Of a DNA stretch of 64,000 nt, positions 1 to 42,200 are shown piece by piece. The stretch lies in the NCBI RefSeq assembly GCF_900111245.1, contig NZ_FOGO01000010.1:62001-126000 (forward strand), written 5' to 3'. This stretch comes from Streptomyces qinglanensis. Its GTDB lineage: Bacteria > Actinomycetota > Actinomycetes > Streptomycetales > Streptomycetaceae. A program made the translations under genes and the position numbers. A model generated the notes under the pieces. The model saw only the letters and a list, made by a program, of their open reading frames with translations. It had not been told where the DNA came from and did not search any database. Position 1 is the stretch's first letter, and each line of letters starts with the position of its first letter.

Positions 1-3000
1 GTCGGGGCCGAGCAGCGACCAGGTGGCGGCGGACGGGCCGCCGCTGTCGGCCCGGGCCGCCGCCCGCGGCAGCGGCTCCCATGCGACGGTGAGAAGCGCG
101 TCCCGGGCCAGGTCGGGGCGCTCGCCGGTGGCCGAGCGCAGGACCAGGCAGTCGAGCTGTGCGACGGGCTTCCCGTCGCCGTCGGCGAGCTGCAGCGCGA
201 CACCGGAGCCGTCGACTCCGGTCAGCCGTGCGCGGGCCCGGCCTCCGGCCCCGGGGCTGTGGACCGACATCCCCGTCCAGGCGAACGGCAGCAGCCCGCC
301 CCCGCCCTCCATCCAGGTGCCGAAGCCCATCGCGTGCAGTGCCGAGTCCAGGAGCGCCGGGTGCACTCCGTAGCGCCCGGCTTCGGCGGCCTCGGCCGCG
401 GGCAGTTCGACCTCGGCGAACACCTCGGTGCCGCGCGCCCATACCGCGCGCAGGCTCCGGAACGCCGGGCCGTAGGTGTACCCGGCGGCGTCCATGGCGG
501 CGTAGTAGTCCGCGACGGGAAGCGGCTCGGCTCCCGGCGGCGGCCACTGGACGAGGTCGAAGTCCGGTGTGCCGCGCAGCGGGGCCAGCGTGCCGGTGGC
601 GTGCCGGGACCACGGCCGGTTCGCGGCCGCTCCGGCGGGCCGCGACGTCACCTCGACGGTGCGCGTGCCGTCCGCCGCCGGGGGCGCGAGCACGAGCCGT
701 ACGGCGGTCTCCTGCCCGCCGGTCAGGTCGAGCGGCGCGTGCAGGGTCAGCTCCGTGATCTGCGCGGTGTCCACGGCCTCGCCCGCACGTCCGACCATGT
801 CCACCAGAGCGGTGCCGGCCAGCAGCACCCGGCCGTTGACGAGATGGTCGCCGAGCCACGGCTGGGCCGCCTGGGAGACCCTGCCGGTGACGGTCAGCGT
901 GCCGTCCGCGCCGGTGACCGCTCCGGCGAGATCGAGCAGCGGATGCCCGGAGGCGTCCCCCTGCGCGGCGGCCGGTGCGGGGGTTGCCGCGCCGACCGGT
1001 GCCGGGGCCGGGGGCCGGGATGCGGCCGGTGCCGGTGCAGGTGCCGAGGGTGCGGCCGTGGGCGTGGCCGCCCGGGCCGGGGCCGGGGCCGAGGGCGCAG
1101 GGCGTGCCGGAGCCGGGGCGGCGGCCGGCACTGCGGACGCGGCAGGCGCGGCCGGTGCGGCTGGAGCGGCTGGAGCGGCTGGAGCGGCGGCCGGGGGGTC
1201 GGTCCAGTAGCCGGTGGTGGCGAAGGGGTAGGTGGGCAGCCCGCCCAGCCGCAGCGGCGTGCCCTGCGGATACAGCGAGCTCCAGGCCAGCATGCCGCCT
1301 TCGGCCCACACCCGGGCCAGCTCCGGCAGCGGCCTGCCCTTGGCGCGCTCGGCGCGGACGGCGGAGGCGGGGCGCTTGGCCTCTCCGGTCAGCACGGCGG
1401 CGGGGTCGCCCGCGCGCCACCGGTCCAGCGCGTCCAGGACCTCCGGCACGTCCTCGGCCACCACGGCCAGCCGGAACCGCATCGGCTCCCGGCCGACCTG
1501 GCTGGTCCAGGCGACCCGCGCCAGGTCCAGGTCCGGGTTGCCGCGCAGGAAGCCGATCCAGTTCCCGACCGAGTCGGCGAGCTGCTGCGGGGTACGGGCC
1601 GACAGCACGAACAGGGCCGGTGCCGTGCTCCGCCGGACCTCGGTCTCGGGGGCCTCCTCGACGACGACGTGCGCGTTGGCACCGCCCGCACCGATCCCGG
1701 TGATCCCGGCCCGCCGCACCTGGGCCTGCCCGTGCACCTGCGGCGGGTCCCAGGGCACCGGCTGGTCCGACAGTTCGAAGGGCAGTTTGTCGCGGTCGAT
1801 CGCGGGGTTGATCTCCTGGGGCAGCCGGGTGGGGGGCAGGGTGCGCTCGGTGAGCGCCAGCACCACCTTGGAGAGCTGCGCCATACCGGAAGACGCTTCG
1901 CCGTGGCCGATGTTGGGCTTGACCGAGCCGAGCCGGAAGCGGCCGGAGGCCCCCTCCCGGCCGCCGAACGCCTGGGTGACCGCGGTCATCTCGACCGCGT
2001 CGCCGATCTCGGTGCCGTTGACGGTGGTCTCCAGGTAGCTCACCGTGCCGCCGTCGACGCCCGCCCGGCGCAGCGCGGCGGTGATGACGTCGGCCTGCCG
2101 CTTGGGGCTGGGGCTGGTGAAGCCGACGGTGCGCCCGTTGTGGTTCACCGCGCTGCCGCGGACGACCGCGCGCACGTGGTCGTTGTCGCGCTGCGCGTCG
2201 GCCAGCCGCTTGAGCACCACGACGCCGACGCCCTCACCGGGCACGATGCCGTTGCCGCCGATCCCGAAGGCCGGGCACTCCGGCCGGTTCGAGAGCATCT
2301 TCACGGCGCCCAGCTCGGCGTAGGTGGAGGGATGCAGATACAGGTTCACCCCGCCGACCAGGGCCATCGCGCATTCGCCGGAGCGCAGGCTCTGCACGGC
2401 CTCGTGCAGCGCGACCAGCGCCGAGGAGCACGCGGTGTCCACCGGCTTGCTCGGTCCGCCGAGGTCGAGCTGGTAGGAGACGCGGTTGACCATGTCGCCG
2501 AACGAGGTGCGCGGCAGGTCGACGCCGCGGTCCGCGCCGAGCCGGTCGAAGCCCAGCTTGGAGGCGCCCGCGAACACCCCCGTCGCCCTGCGGACCTTGG
2601 CGTCGAGGGCGTGCGGGCAGTACCCGGCGTCCTCCATGGCCTTCCAGCACTCCTGGAGGAAGATCCGCTGCTGGGGGTCGGTGTTCCGGGCCTCCTGCTC
2701 GGACATCCCGAAGAACTCGGCGTCGAACTGGTCGAAGTCCTCCAGGAATCCGCCCCACCTGGAGTGGCTCTTGCTGATGACCTCCATGCCCTGCGGGTCG
2801 GGGGTGTAGTACTGCCGCCAGTCCCAGCGCCGGGCCGGTATCTCGCCGATGGCGCTGCGGTTGGCGGTGACCAGGTCCCAGTAGCTGCGCAGGTCCGGCG
2901 CCCCGGGGAAGCGCACGCTGAGCCCGACGATCGCGATCGGCCCCGCGGTGTCCGGTTCGGCCGGCCCGGGGTCGGCGGCGGGACGCGGCGCGGGTGCGGG

Positions 3001-4370
3001 ACGCGCTTGCGCGGCCGGGGGCGGCGGGGACGGGGGCGCCACGGTCGGCGCGGGGGCAGGCGCGGTGGGCGCGGTGCCCGCTGCCGGTGCGGGAGCCGCG
3101 GCGGCCGCCAGGGGCGCGGACGACCCGGAGGCGGGCGCGGCAGGCGCGGCGGGCGCACCCCGCAGGGCGACCAGGACCGCCTCCGGCGCGTCGTCCTCGT
3201 CCACCCCGGGGGGCAGCGGATGGACGCGGATCTCCTCGAACCCGGCCGCGGCCAGCGCGGCCCGCCAGGCGTCGGCCGAGAGCAGCGGCGCATGGGGCAG
3301 CCGGGCCCGCGCCGCACCCTGCTGCGGCCACCACTCGGCGGTCAGCCCGAAGAGCATGATCGAGGGCTCGGGCGCCGAGACGGCCTCGGTCAGCACCAGC
3401 GCGCCCCCGGGGCGGAGCAGCGCCGCGGCGTTGGCCAGGGCCGCGTCCGGGTCGGCGGCGGCGTGCAGCACGTTCGCGGCGAGCAGCACGTCGGCGCCCC
3501 CGGCGGGCAGTTCCGGGGTCGCGGCGGCGACGGCGACGTCGTGGACGGTGAAGTCGGTGAAGCCGTACTCGGAGCCGAAGCGCTGCCTGCCGTGCTCGGT
3601 GAACCGGGTGGAGGGGTCGGTGTACGCGTAGCGCAGCCGGTCGCCGAAGGGCGCCAGCGCGGGCAGCGTCCGGGCGGCCGTCGCACCGCTGCCGGAACCC
3701 AGTTCGACGACCGAGGCGGCCGTCGCCGTCTCCAGTCGGGCGCGGGCCGCCTCGGCGGCCACGGCGGCGACGACGTCGCCGCCGTCCGGGGCGCCGCCCG
3801 GAGCGGCGCCGGGCGGCTCGGCTCCGGCGCCGTCGGGGAAGAGCACCTCGGCGGCGGGACGGCGCCCGGTCAGCACCTCCGGGTAGGCGTCCAGGCAGCG
3901 GCGCAGCAGCCGGACGGTCGGCTCCGCGGTGGGGAACTCGGTCACCAGCCCGGCGACCATGGCGTCCGACTCGGCGCCGGAGAGCTCGCGCAGCGGATAG
4001 GCGGCGACCAGCCGCTCGCCCTCGCGGCGCAGCGTGCCCGCCGTGACGAGGATGTCCAGCAGCGCCTCGAACAGCCGCCGGTGCTGGTCGACCACCCCGA
4101 GCGCCGCGGCCAGTTCGTCCGGCGTGCCGCCTTCGCCCGGCGCGGTGAAGGCGCCCATCCGCCGGAGGGCACCGGCCAGCATCCGCCGGGCCAGCAGCGT
4201 CAGCGCGTCCGTGCCGCGCTGCACCGCGAGCCCGGCACCGGGGTCGGCTCCGGCGAGCACGTTCCGGGCCGCGGTGTGCAGCCGCTGCGCGTGCTCGGCC
4301 GGACGCCGTCCCTGCTCGGTCGCTGCCGCAGTCGGGGTCGTTGCCGTCGTTTCCGTCGTCGGCGTGCTCA

Positions 4371-4371
<1 letters not shown>
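1..4371 (-). CDS. PKS E: trans-AT type I polyketide synthase, 5' part only (MT-KS0-DH-KR start)
   Basis: Open from an ATG at 4371 to the window edge (1,457 codons, no stop), so the 3' end lies outside. The start overlaps the PKS D stop by one base (TGATG). Domains: a SAM-methyltransferase-like domain at about residues 10-375 with motif VVELGSGSGAT near residue 221; a ketosynthase at about 475-900 with nucleophile motif DTACSSA (Cys648); an Ala/Pro-rich linker at about 1055-1145; a dehydratase-like hot-dog domain at about 1145-1420 (HLVNGRVLLAG, then HPALLDSALH); and the first residues of a ketoreductase structural half. No acyltransferase is present. The KS lacks the HGTGT histidine (it reads ETTVNGTE), so it probably only passes the chain on. 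The MT keeps its SAM loop, but the segment that carries FYQGNPLTDHYN-type residues in the other MTs here is replaced by a Gly/Pro/Ala run, so its activity is doubtful. Confidence 0.93.
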
Positions 4372-33261
<28,890 letters not shown>

Positions 33262-33265
<4 letters not shown>

Positions 33266-36200
33266 GCGGTATCGCCCTTCTCGTCGGTCGTGGTGGCGAG
33301 AGCGCCCAGGAGCGTGAGCATCCGGTCGACCTCGGCGTCGGACAGTCGGTCCACGGCGGCCCGCAGCGGGCCCTGCGCCGGTGCGGGTGGCGCTTCCGGC
33401 TCGGCGGGCCGCGGGCCCGGCCGGGGTGCGGGCAGTGGGTCCGTTCGCGGCTCGGGCGGCGTGCGCCGCGGCTCGGGCGGCGGCACGGCGGACGGTGCGG
33501 GCGCGGTGGTGTGCGCGGGCTGCGGCTGCAGGGCGGCGGCCTCGAGGGGTGCGGGCCGCGGCGCGGCCGGTTCCGGGCCGGCGGCCGTCCGGCGGCCCGC
33601 GCGGGAGTGCAGATGGTCCGCGAGCCGCCGGATCGTCGTCCGCTCGAACAGCAGCGTCGCGGGCAGCGAACCGTGGTCGGCTTCCAGCGCCTTGGTGAGC
33701 TCCAGGGCCACCAGGGAGTCGACCCCCAGGTCGGCGAAGGCCGCGTCCGGTGCGAGCCGGTCGGCGGGCAGTTCCAGCACCCGGGCGAAGACCGCGGTCA
33801 CCTGCCGCTCGGTCGCCTCCCGTGAGGTGCCGGCCGGCGCTGCGGACGCCTCGGCGCGGCGTGTCCCGGCGTGTTCCGGCACTGGGGTCTGCTGCTGCGG
33901 CCCGGCCTGCTCCGGTGCTCCGGCGTGTCCCGGTGCTCCGGCGTGCTGCGCGGATCCGGTCGGCGCGGCCGGCCGCGTCCGCAGCCCGTCGGAGCGGCCG
34001 ACGAGCAGGCGCTGGTCGGCGGGTTCGTCCGGCAGCGCCAGTTCGGCGGCGGGCGCGAACCCGGCCGCCGCCAGCGCGTCCAGCCAGCGGGGCGCGCTGA
34101 GCACGGGCGCGGCCGGCAGCCGCAGCGCGGTGTCCTCGGGCAGCCACCAGCCGCTGGTCAGACCGAAGACCAGGGTCAGATAGGCGGCGGGCCGGACGCC
34201 CTCGTCGACCACCAGCAGACCGCCGGGCACCAGCAGGTCCTTGACATGGTCGAGGGTCGTCCCGATCCGCCGCGTCGCGTGCAGCACGTTGGCGGCCAGC
34301 ACGACGTCGTAGCCCGCCTCGTCCCCGAACCCCTGCTCGCCGGGCGGGCGTTCGATGTCCAGGACGCGGAACGCGGTGCCCGCGCGGTCGCCGAAGGCGC
34401 GGCGGCCGTGCCGGACGAAGGCGGACGACAGGTCGGTGAAGGTGTAGTGCACCCGGTCGCCGAACGGTGCCAGCGCCTCCAGCGCGGCACGTGTGGTGGC
34501 GCCGGTGCCCGCGCCGACCTCCAGGATGCGGACCGGGCCGGCCGCCCGCTCCCGGGGTGCGGTGCGGACCACTTCGGCCAGCAGCAGGCCCAGCAGCTCG
34601 TTGTACTGCTCCATGACGGGATCCGCCTGGTAGAAGCGGGAGACGAGGTCGGAGGATCCGTCGGGGAAGAGCACGTCGACCCCGTCGCGGCGGCCGGTGA
34701 GCACGTCGGGCAGCGCCCGCACGCAGCGCACCAGGAGTTCGGCGGCGGGCCGGGCACCGGGGTGCTCGGCCACCAGCGCGGAGGCGGCCCGGTCGGGGTC
34801 GGCCCAGGCCGCGGCGACGTCCTCGGCCCGCGCACGCGCGGTGCCCTCGAACAGGCCGCCGGTCAGCCGCGAGAGGCCCGCCGCGGTCAGCATCTCCAGT
34901 GCTGCGCCGAACAGGGCGCGGTGCTCGGGCACCACGCCGAGCCGGCCGGCGAGTGTGTGCCGGTCCTCCGGGTGCCCGGGGTCGAGACGGGCACCGAGCG
35001 CGCGCAGCGCCCCGGCCAGCAGGCGGGCCGCCAGCGCGTCGAGCGCCCGGTCGGCGCGCAGATGCGCCGCGGCCCGCCCGGCCCGGACCGGGTCGGAGGC
35101 CACCGGGGGCACGGGCAGCGGGGTTGCCTCGGCATGCCCGATCTGCTCCACACCCGGGCCGGGTTCGACCCCGATCCCCGCCAGCACGCGCTGCTCGGCC
35201 TTGCTGGCCACCACCTGCGGCAGCGAGCCGCCCGCGACCCGCTCCAGCGCCCGCATGCCCTCCGCGGCGCCGATCGGGGTGACGCCGGAGGCCGACAGCC
35301 GCTCCAGGGCGCGCTGCCGGTCGCGGTCGCCGCCGTCGTGCCAGAAGCCCCAGTTGACCACGCGTACGGGGAAGCGTGCGGTGCGGCCGAAGGCCAGCGC
35401 GTACGCGTCCTGGTAGACGCTGCCGGCCGCGTAGCCGGCCTGGCCCTGGTTGCCGCCGAAGGAGATGCCCGAGGAGTGGAAGAGCGCCAGGTCCAGCGGC
35501 TCGTCGGCGATCGCGTCGCACAGCACCCGGGTGCCCTCGGTCTTGACGCGCAGCGCGGCGCCGAAGCGCTCCGCGTCCAACTCCCCGAAGGGGGTGGTGA
35601 CCAGCACCATGGCCGCGTCGAGCACCCCGTGGAGGGTGCCGAACCGGCGCTTGGCCTCGGCCACGGCGGCGGCCGTCTGCGCGGGGTCGGTGATGTCGGC
35701 GGTCAGGTACACCGCTTCACCGCCCGCCTGCGCGATCCGTTCCACCTGCGCCCGCCTGCGGTCGTCGAGCGGACCCCGGCCGACCAGCACGAGGCGGGCC
35801 GCGTAGCGGCCGGCCAGGTGCAGGGCCGTGTCGAAGCCGACGGTGCCGAGCCCGCCCACCAGCAGATACACCCCGCGGTCGCGGAACACGGGCCGCTCGG
35901 GTGCGGTCAGCCGGGCCCTGCGCAGCCTGCGGGTCCAGCGGACCCCGTCCCGCAGCAGCACCTGGCGCACCCGCGGCGCGCACGGTTCGGCGACGATCGA
36001 CGCCGCCACCCGGTCCGGTGCGGCCACCGCCTCCGCACCCCGCACGTCCAGCAGCGCGGTCCCCAGCTCGCCGAACTCGCTGTCCACCGTCATCGCCAGC
36101 CCGGCCAGACCCGCGGCACCGGGCCGGGCCGCGTCCCGCTCGCCCAGCGGGCAGGCGTCCCCGGTGATCACCTTCAGCCGCAGCGGCCCCGGCAGCAGGC

Positions 36201-39200
36201 CGCGGCCGTGCAGGTGGGCGAGCAACCCGTAGAGCGCCAGCACCGACTCGTCCCGCCGGTCGTCGGGGCCGGTCACCGAACCGAGGAAGTAGACCAGGCC
36301 CCGGTGCGCGCCCGGCAGTTCGCAGAAGTCCGCGGCCGACTCGCCCGGGGCACGGCGCAGCACCTCGGCGCCCGGGTGCGCGGCGGCGATCCGGTCGGCG
36401 AGCGCGGTGTCGGCCGCCCCGGCGACGATCAGCACCGGCCGCTCGTCCGCCGGGTCCTCGGACGCCGGGTCCTCGGACGCCGGGTCGTCGGGCACGGGGT
36501 GCTGCGCTGCCGGATCCTGGGGCACCGGGGGTGCCACCGTCCAGGACGGCACGTGCAGGAAGTCGGGTCCGGCCGCGGCGCGGGCGCGCAGCACCAGGCC
36601 GGAGACGGTCAGGCAGACGGTGCCCTCCTCGTCGAACACGGTGACGTCGCACCTCCCGTCGCGTACGGCTCCGTGCACGTGGCAGGAGTGCGGCAGCGGC
36701 CGGTGGACGGTCACCCGGTCGGCGGCGAACGGCATCGGCGGCGCGTCCTCGGAGGCCACCACCGCGGCCAGTACGTGCAGCGCCGCGTCCAGGAGCCCGG
36801 GGTGCACGGCGTACCCGGGCGGGGTCGGCGCCTCGGCACGCAGGTGGGCCAGCACTTCGCCGTCGCCGGTGCGCACGGACGCGGCGAGCCGGAAGAACGG
36901 CCCGTAGCGCAGCCCGTCCCGGCGCAGCCGCGCGTACATCCCCGCCGGGTCCACCTCGGTGCCGCACCGGGCCGACAGCGCCGCGCGGTCGACCCGGGCC
37001 GGCTCGGGGGACGGCTCGGGGTGCAGCACGCCGCGGGAGCGGACGCCGTCCCCTTCGCGCAGTTCGTAGGCGATCCCGTCGTCCGCGGGCGCGGTCGACA
37101 GCTCCAGCCGCGCGGCCCGGTCGCCGACCACCACGGGTGCCTGCCAGCGCACCGCGCTCACCGCGAACGCGGTCCGGCCCGGTGCGAGAGCCTGTGCGGC
37201 CAGGGCGAGATGCGCTGCGCCCGGCAGCACCCGCTCCCCCGCCACCTCGTGCTCGGCGACGACCGGTTCGGTGGGCGGTACCACCAGCGGCGGCATCTCG
37301 GCGGCGGCGCCGGACGGGATGGCACTGGGCGCGGCGGCACCGGACGCGGCGGCACCGGACGCGGCGGCACCGGACGCGGTGGTGGTCAGCCAGTGGCGCT
37401 CGGGCTCGAAGGGGTAGGTCGGCAGCGACACGATGCGCGGCGGCACCGGACCGGTGGGCAGCGCCGACCAGTCCAGGTCGGCGCCGGAGGCCCACAGCCG
37501 CGCCAACCGCTCGGTGTGCCCCTCGCGCAGCAGCCCCCGGACGAACTCCGCACCGGCCTCGGTACCGGCCAGCACGTCCCCGAGCGCGTGCGGCGCGTCC
37601 GCGTCGCCGGTGAAGACGCCCTCGGGCCGCTCCCCCGCGGCAAAGGCACGCAGCAGCGCCGCGGCCCGTGCGGCGTCCCGGGCGGTCAGCGCCAGCCGGT
37701 GGCGCATCGCCGTCCGGCCGGCGGTCAGGGTGTGGGCCACGTCCGCGAGCGGGGGCGGGGTGTCGGCGGACAGCGCGGCTGCCAGCCGCCCGGCGTAGAC
37801 GCGCAGCCGGTCCTCGGTGAGCGCGGAGAGCACCAGCACCTCGGGGTGGTCGCGGGGCGCGGGCGGCACCCGGTCGTCGCGGTACTCCTCGACGACCAGG
37901 TGTGCGTTGGTGCCGCCCGCGCCGAAGGAGCTGATGCCCGCGCGCCGCGGCCGGCCCGGCGCGGTCCGCGGCCAGGCCGCCGGCTCCTGCTGCACGGCGA
38001 ACACCGAGCGGGTGAAGTCGATGTTCGGGTTGGTGGCGGCCGAGTGCAGCGAGGGCACCAGGGCCCGGTGCCGCAGTTGCAGCACCACCTTGGTGAGCGC
38101 CGCGATGCCCGCCGCGCCCTCCAGGTGGCCGACGTTGGACTTGACCGAGCCCAGCGCGCGGCTCCCGGGAGCCAGACCGCGCCCGGCGACGGCGCGCTCC
38201 AGCGCCGCGTGCTCGATCGGGTCGCCGAGTGCGGTGCCGGTGCCGTGCGCCTCGACGTAGCCGACGTCGGCCGGGTCCAGTCCCGCCGCGTGCCAGGCCC
38301 GCTCGATCAGCGCCTGCTGGGCGGCCGGGTTTGGCACGGTGTAGCCGTTGGTGCGGCCGCCGTGGTTGACCGCGTCGCCGCGGATGACCGCGTGGATGCG
38401 GTCGCCGTCGGCGCGCGCCGCCGCGAGCGGCTTGAGCAGCACGGCGCCCACGCCCTCGCCGGGCACGTATCCGGTACCGCCCGCGCCGAAGGAGCGGCAC
38501 CGTCCGTCGGCGGCCAGCATGTTCATCCGGCTGAGGTTCACGTACTTCAGCGGGTGTGCCAGTACGTTGACCCCGCCCGCCAGCGCATAGGCGCACTCGC
38601 CGCGGCGCAGGCTCTCCGCCGCCAGATGGACGGCGACCAGCGAGGAGGAGCAGGCCGTGTCGACGGTCAGGCTGGGGCCGCGGAAGTCGCCGAAGTAGGA
38701 GACCTGGTTGGCGACGGAGGCGCGGTTGGCGGGCACGGAGACGGGGTTGCCGCGGAAGGACTCCTCGGCGGCCAGGGTGGCGTAGTCGCCCCACATCACC
38801 CCGGCGAACACGCCCACGTCCAGGCCGGAGTCGGCGTGGTGGGCCGCGGGCAGCCTGCTCGGCGGGTATCCGGCGTCCTCCAGCGCCGCCCAGGCGGTCT
38901 CCAGGAACAGCCGCTCCTGCGGGTCCATCGCGCGGGCCTGCGGCGGGGACATCCGGAAGAACCGCGAGTCGAAGGTGTCGACGGTGGACAGGAAGCCGCC
39001 CCAGCGGCCGGTGACCGAGTCCGGCGCGCGGCCTTCGGGATCGTGGTGGGCCCAGGCGTCCCAGCGGTCGCCGGGGATCTCGGTGATCTCGTCGGTTCCC
39101 GCCCGCAGCCGGGACCAGAACGCGTCGAGGTCGTCGGCCCCGGGGTAGCGCCCGCTGATGCCGATGATCGCGATGTCCTCCGCGTCGGCGGTACGCGCGG

Positions 39201-42200
39201 ACGGGCGCGGCATCGCGGGCGCGGCACCGGCCGTCGGGGCCGGAGTGCCGGGTGCGGACGGAGTGCCGGGTGCGGACGGGGCGCCGGATGCGGCCGGGGC
39301 CGGCGCCGTGGGATCCGCCGCCGGTGCCGGTGCCGGGCCCGGTGCCGCCGCCGGGCTCGGCGCCGGCAGCAGCCGCCGCAGCTCCTCGGAGTGGTGTGCG
39401 GCGAGGTGGTCGGCGAGTGCCCCGAGGGTGCGGTGCTCGAAGAACAGCGTCTGCGGCAGGTCCGCCAGCGAGTCGGCCAGGGCCGCGTTCAGCTCCATGA
39501 TCATCACGGAGTCGATGCCGAACCGGTCCAGGGTCTCGGTCTCGGTGATCCGCGCCGCCGGTACCTTCAGGACCGTCGACAGCCGGGTGCGCAGCATCTC
39601 GACCGCGACAGCGCGCAGTTCGGCACCGTCGGCCGCGCGCCCGGTGTCCGGCGCGGGCCCGGCTGCCGCGGGCACGGCGGGCGGCAGGGCCGCGGTGCCG
39701 GGCGCGTGCAGGGTCCGCGCGATCCGGTCCTGGTCGCCCACGGCGGGTATCAACCACGGCTCGTCGGCGGCCAGCGCCTGCTCCAGCGCCGCCCAGCCGG
39801 TGTCCGGGTCGAACGGGACGAAGCCCAGCGCCCGGTAGGCCGCCCACTGCGCCTCGTCCAGCCGGTCGTCGAGTCCGCCGACCGTCCACAGCGGCCAGGC
39901 CAGCGTGAGCGCCCCGGCGCGGCGCAGGGCGCAGGCGTCCGCGAACCGGTTGGCGGTGCCGTATCCGGCGCCGCCGAAGTCGCCCAGCAGCGAGGCCAGC
40001 GAGGAGAAGACGACGAACAGCGCGGACGGCAGGTCCGCGGTCGCGGCCGCGAGCTGCGCGGTGCCCTCGGCCTTGGCCGCCATCCCGGCGGCGAAGTGCG
40101 CGGGGTCCACCTCGGTGGGCGGCGTGTCGTCGGAGACCCCGGCGAGGTGGAAGACACCGTCCGGCGGGCCGAACCGGGCCGTGGCCTCGGCCACTGCGTG
40201 CCGCGCTCCCGCCGGATCGCCCACGTCGGCGGAGACCAACGCCGCCGCACCGCCCAGTTCGGCCACCCGGCGGGCCAGTTCGGGGTGCCGTTCGGCGCCG
40301 CGCGAGACCAGCACCAGCCGCGCCGCGTACCGCCGGGCGAGTTCGCCGGCCAGCCAGCGGCCGAGCGCCCCGGTGGCACCGGTGATCAGATAGGTGCCGC
40401 CCGGCCGCAGCGGTGCGGACCGGACCGCGGGCAGCCCGGCCAGCCGCTCGACGGACCGCACGAACCGGCCGTCCGTCCGGCGGAGCAGTTCGGCGCCGTG
40501 CGGTGCGCCGAACTCCTCGGCGGCGGCCCGGACCGCGTCGACACCCGGGCCGACCCGCAGAGTGGCCAGCCGGAAGGCGGGGAAGTGCCGGCCGCTGGAC
40601 CGGGCGAACCCGGCGACGGCCTCCTGTGCGGGCCGGCCGTCCTCCGGGGCCACGGCCAGGCAGCGCACCTGCCGCCCGGCGCCGGCCCGGGCCAGTCCGA
40701 GTGCGGCGAGCGCCCCGTGCTCGGGGCCGGAGCCGTCCTCCAGCCCCCAGGCCAGCAGCACGTCCAGAGCGCCCTCGGTGCGGTGCACGGCCGCCGCCAG
40801 GTCCGCGGGCTCGGCGACCCGCACCACCCGCGGCCACGGCCCGTCGACGGTGCGGTCGGGGTCGGCGGTGCACAGCAGCAGGACCGGTGCGGGATCCACG
40901 GGCGCCGCCGGGTCGGCGGGCCGCCACACCGGCCGGTACCAGGCGGTCTCCGGCCGCGGACGGTCGGCGGCCTCCGGCGGGCCGCTCACCGTGGGGGCCG
41001 GTTCCGTCCCGTCGGATTCCTGGACGTCGCGCTCCTGGAGGGCGGGTTCCCGGACGGCGGGTCGTGTCGGGTCCGGCCCGGTGCGATCCGGCCCGGTGCG
41101 GTCCGGGCCTGTGCGGTCCGGTCCTGTGCGGTCCGGTCCGGTCACCGGCAGCGCGACCGGCCGGTTCAGGGTGCGCAGGGCGAAGTCCGCCACGCGCAGC
41201 ACCTCGTGGCCGTCCGCGTCGGTGACCGTCACGTCGTAGCGCGACTGCGCCGGATCCGTACCAGGCCGCACGACCGCGTGCGCCCAGCAGACCTCCGGCA
41301 GCGGGCCGCGGAAGCGCACGGCGCCCGTGCTGAACGGGACGGCGGGCTCGCCCTCGGGCGGACCACCGACCCAGTGGCACACCCGCAGCGCCCCGTCGAG
41401 CCGGGCCGGGTCCAGCAGCCCCGCACCGCCGGGCGCACCGCCCGCCGGTGCCACGAGCCGCAGCAGCGCCTCGTGCGGCCCGCTGCGCACCTCCTCGACC
41501 ACGTCGAACGCGGGCCCGTAGCCGAACCCGGCGCCGCGGTACCAGGCGTGCACCTCGGCACCGGTGCGGCGCTCGGCGCAGCGGCTGCGGACCGCCGCGA
41601 GGTCGAGCGGCGCGGGGGCGGACTCGGGCGGGCCGAAGTCGACGGTGCCGCGTACGTGCACGCTGCCGTCCTCGCCGACGACCTCGAACGCCGTCCGCTC
41701 CTCGGCCCCGGCTCCGGCCTCGGCCCCGGCCCCGGCTCCGGTCTCGGCCCCGGCCCCGGCCCCGGCTCCGAGGACCACCCGGATCCGGTGCTCGCCGCCG
41801 TCCGCGGTGATCGGGCTGCCCCAGGTGACCGAGGACAGCCCGCGCACCGGGCCGCTCCGTTGCGCCTCGGCCGCGGCACGCACCAGTTCCAGGCAGGCGC
41901 TGCCGGGCAGCAGCCGCACGCCGCGGATGAGGTGGTCGCGCAGCAGCGGGTCACCGGCGCGCACGACGTGCTCGGTGGCGTGCGCTGCGGCCGGTGCGTC
42001 GGCGTGCTGCGGCAGGTCGACCCAGTAGCGCTCCTCGGCGAACGGGTACTGCGGCAGCGACACCCGGCGTCCGCCGGGGTGCGGTTCGGGCAGTCCGGCG
42101 CCGCCGACCCATGCGCGGGCCTGCGCGGACAGCTCAGCGGCGGATCCGGTGCCCTGGCCCTGCCCGGGTGCCGGGGCCGGAGCGGCGCCGGTGCGCGGGG

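Noticed and set aside
33266..35521. Extended start for PKS C far upstream of 33265
   Set aside because: The extra sequence lies wholly within PKS B in another frame and reads as Arg/Ala-rich non-protein; the ATGA-coupled ATG at 33265 begins right before the KS.
41071..41145. CRISPR-like repeats
   Set aside because: Units are 15 bp, contiguous without spacers and in frame with PKS B; they are coding minisatellites.
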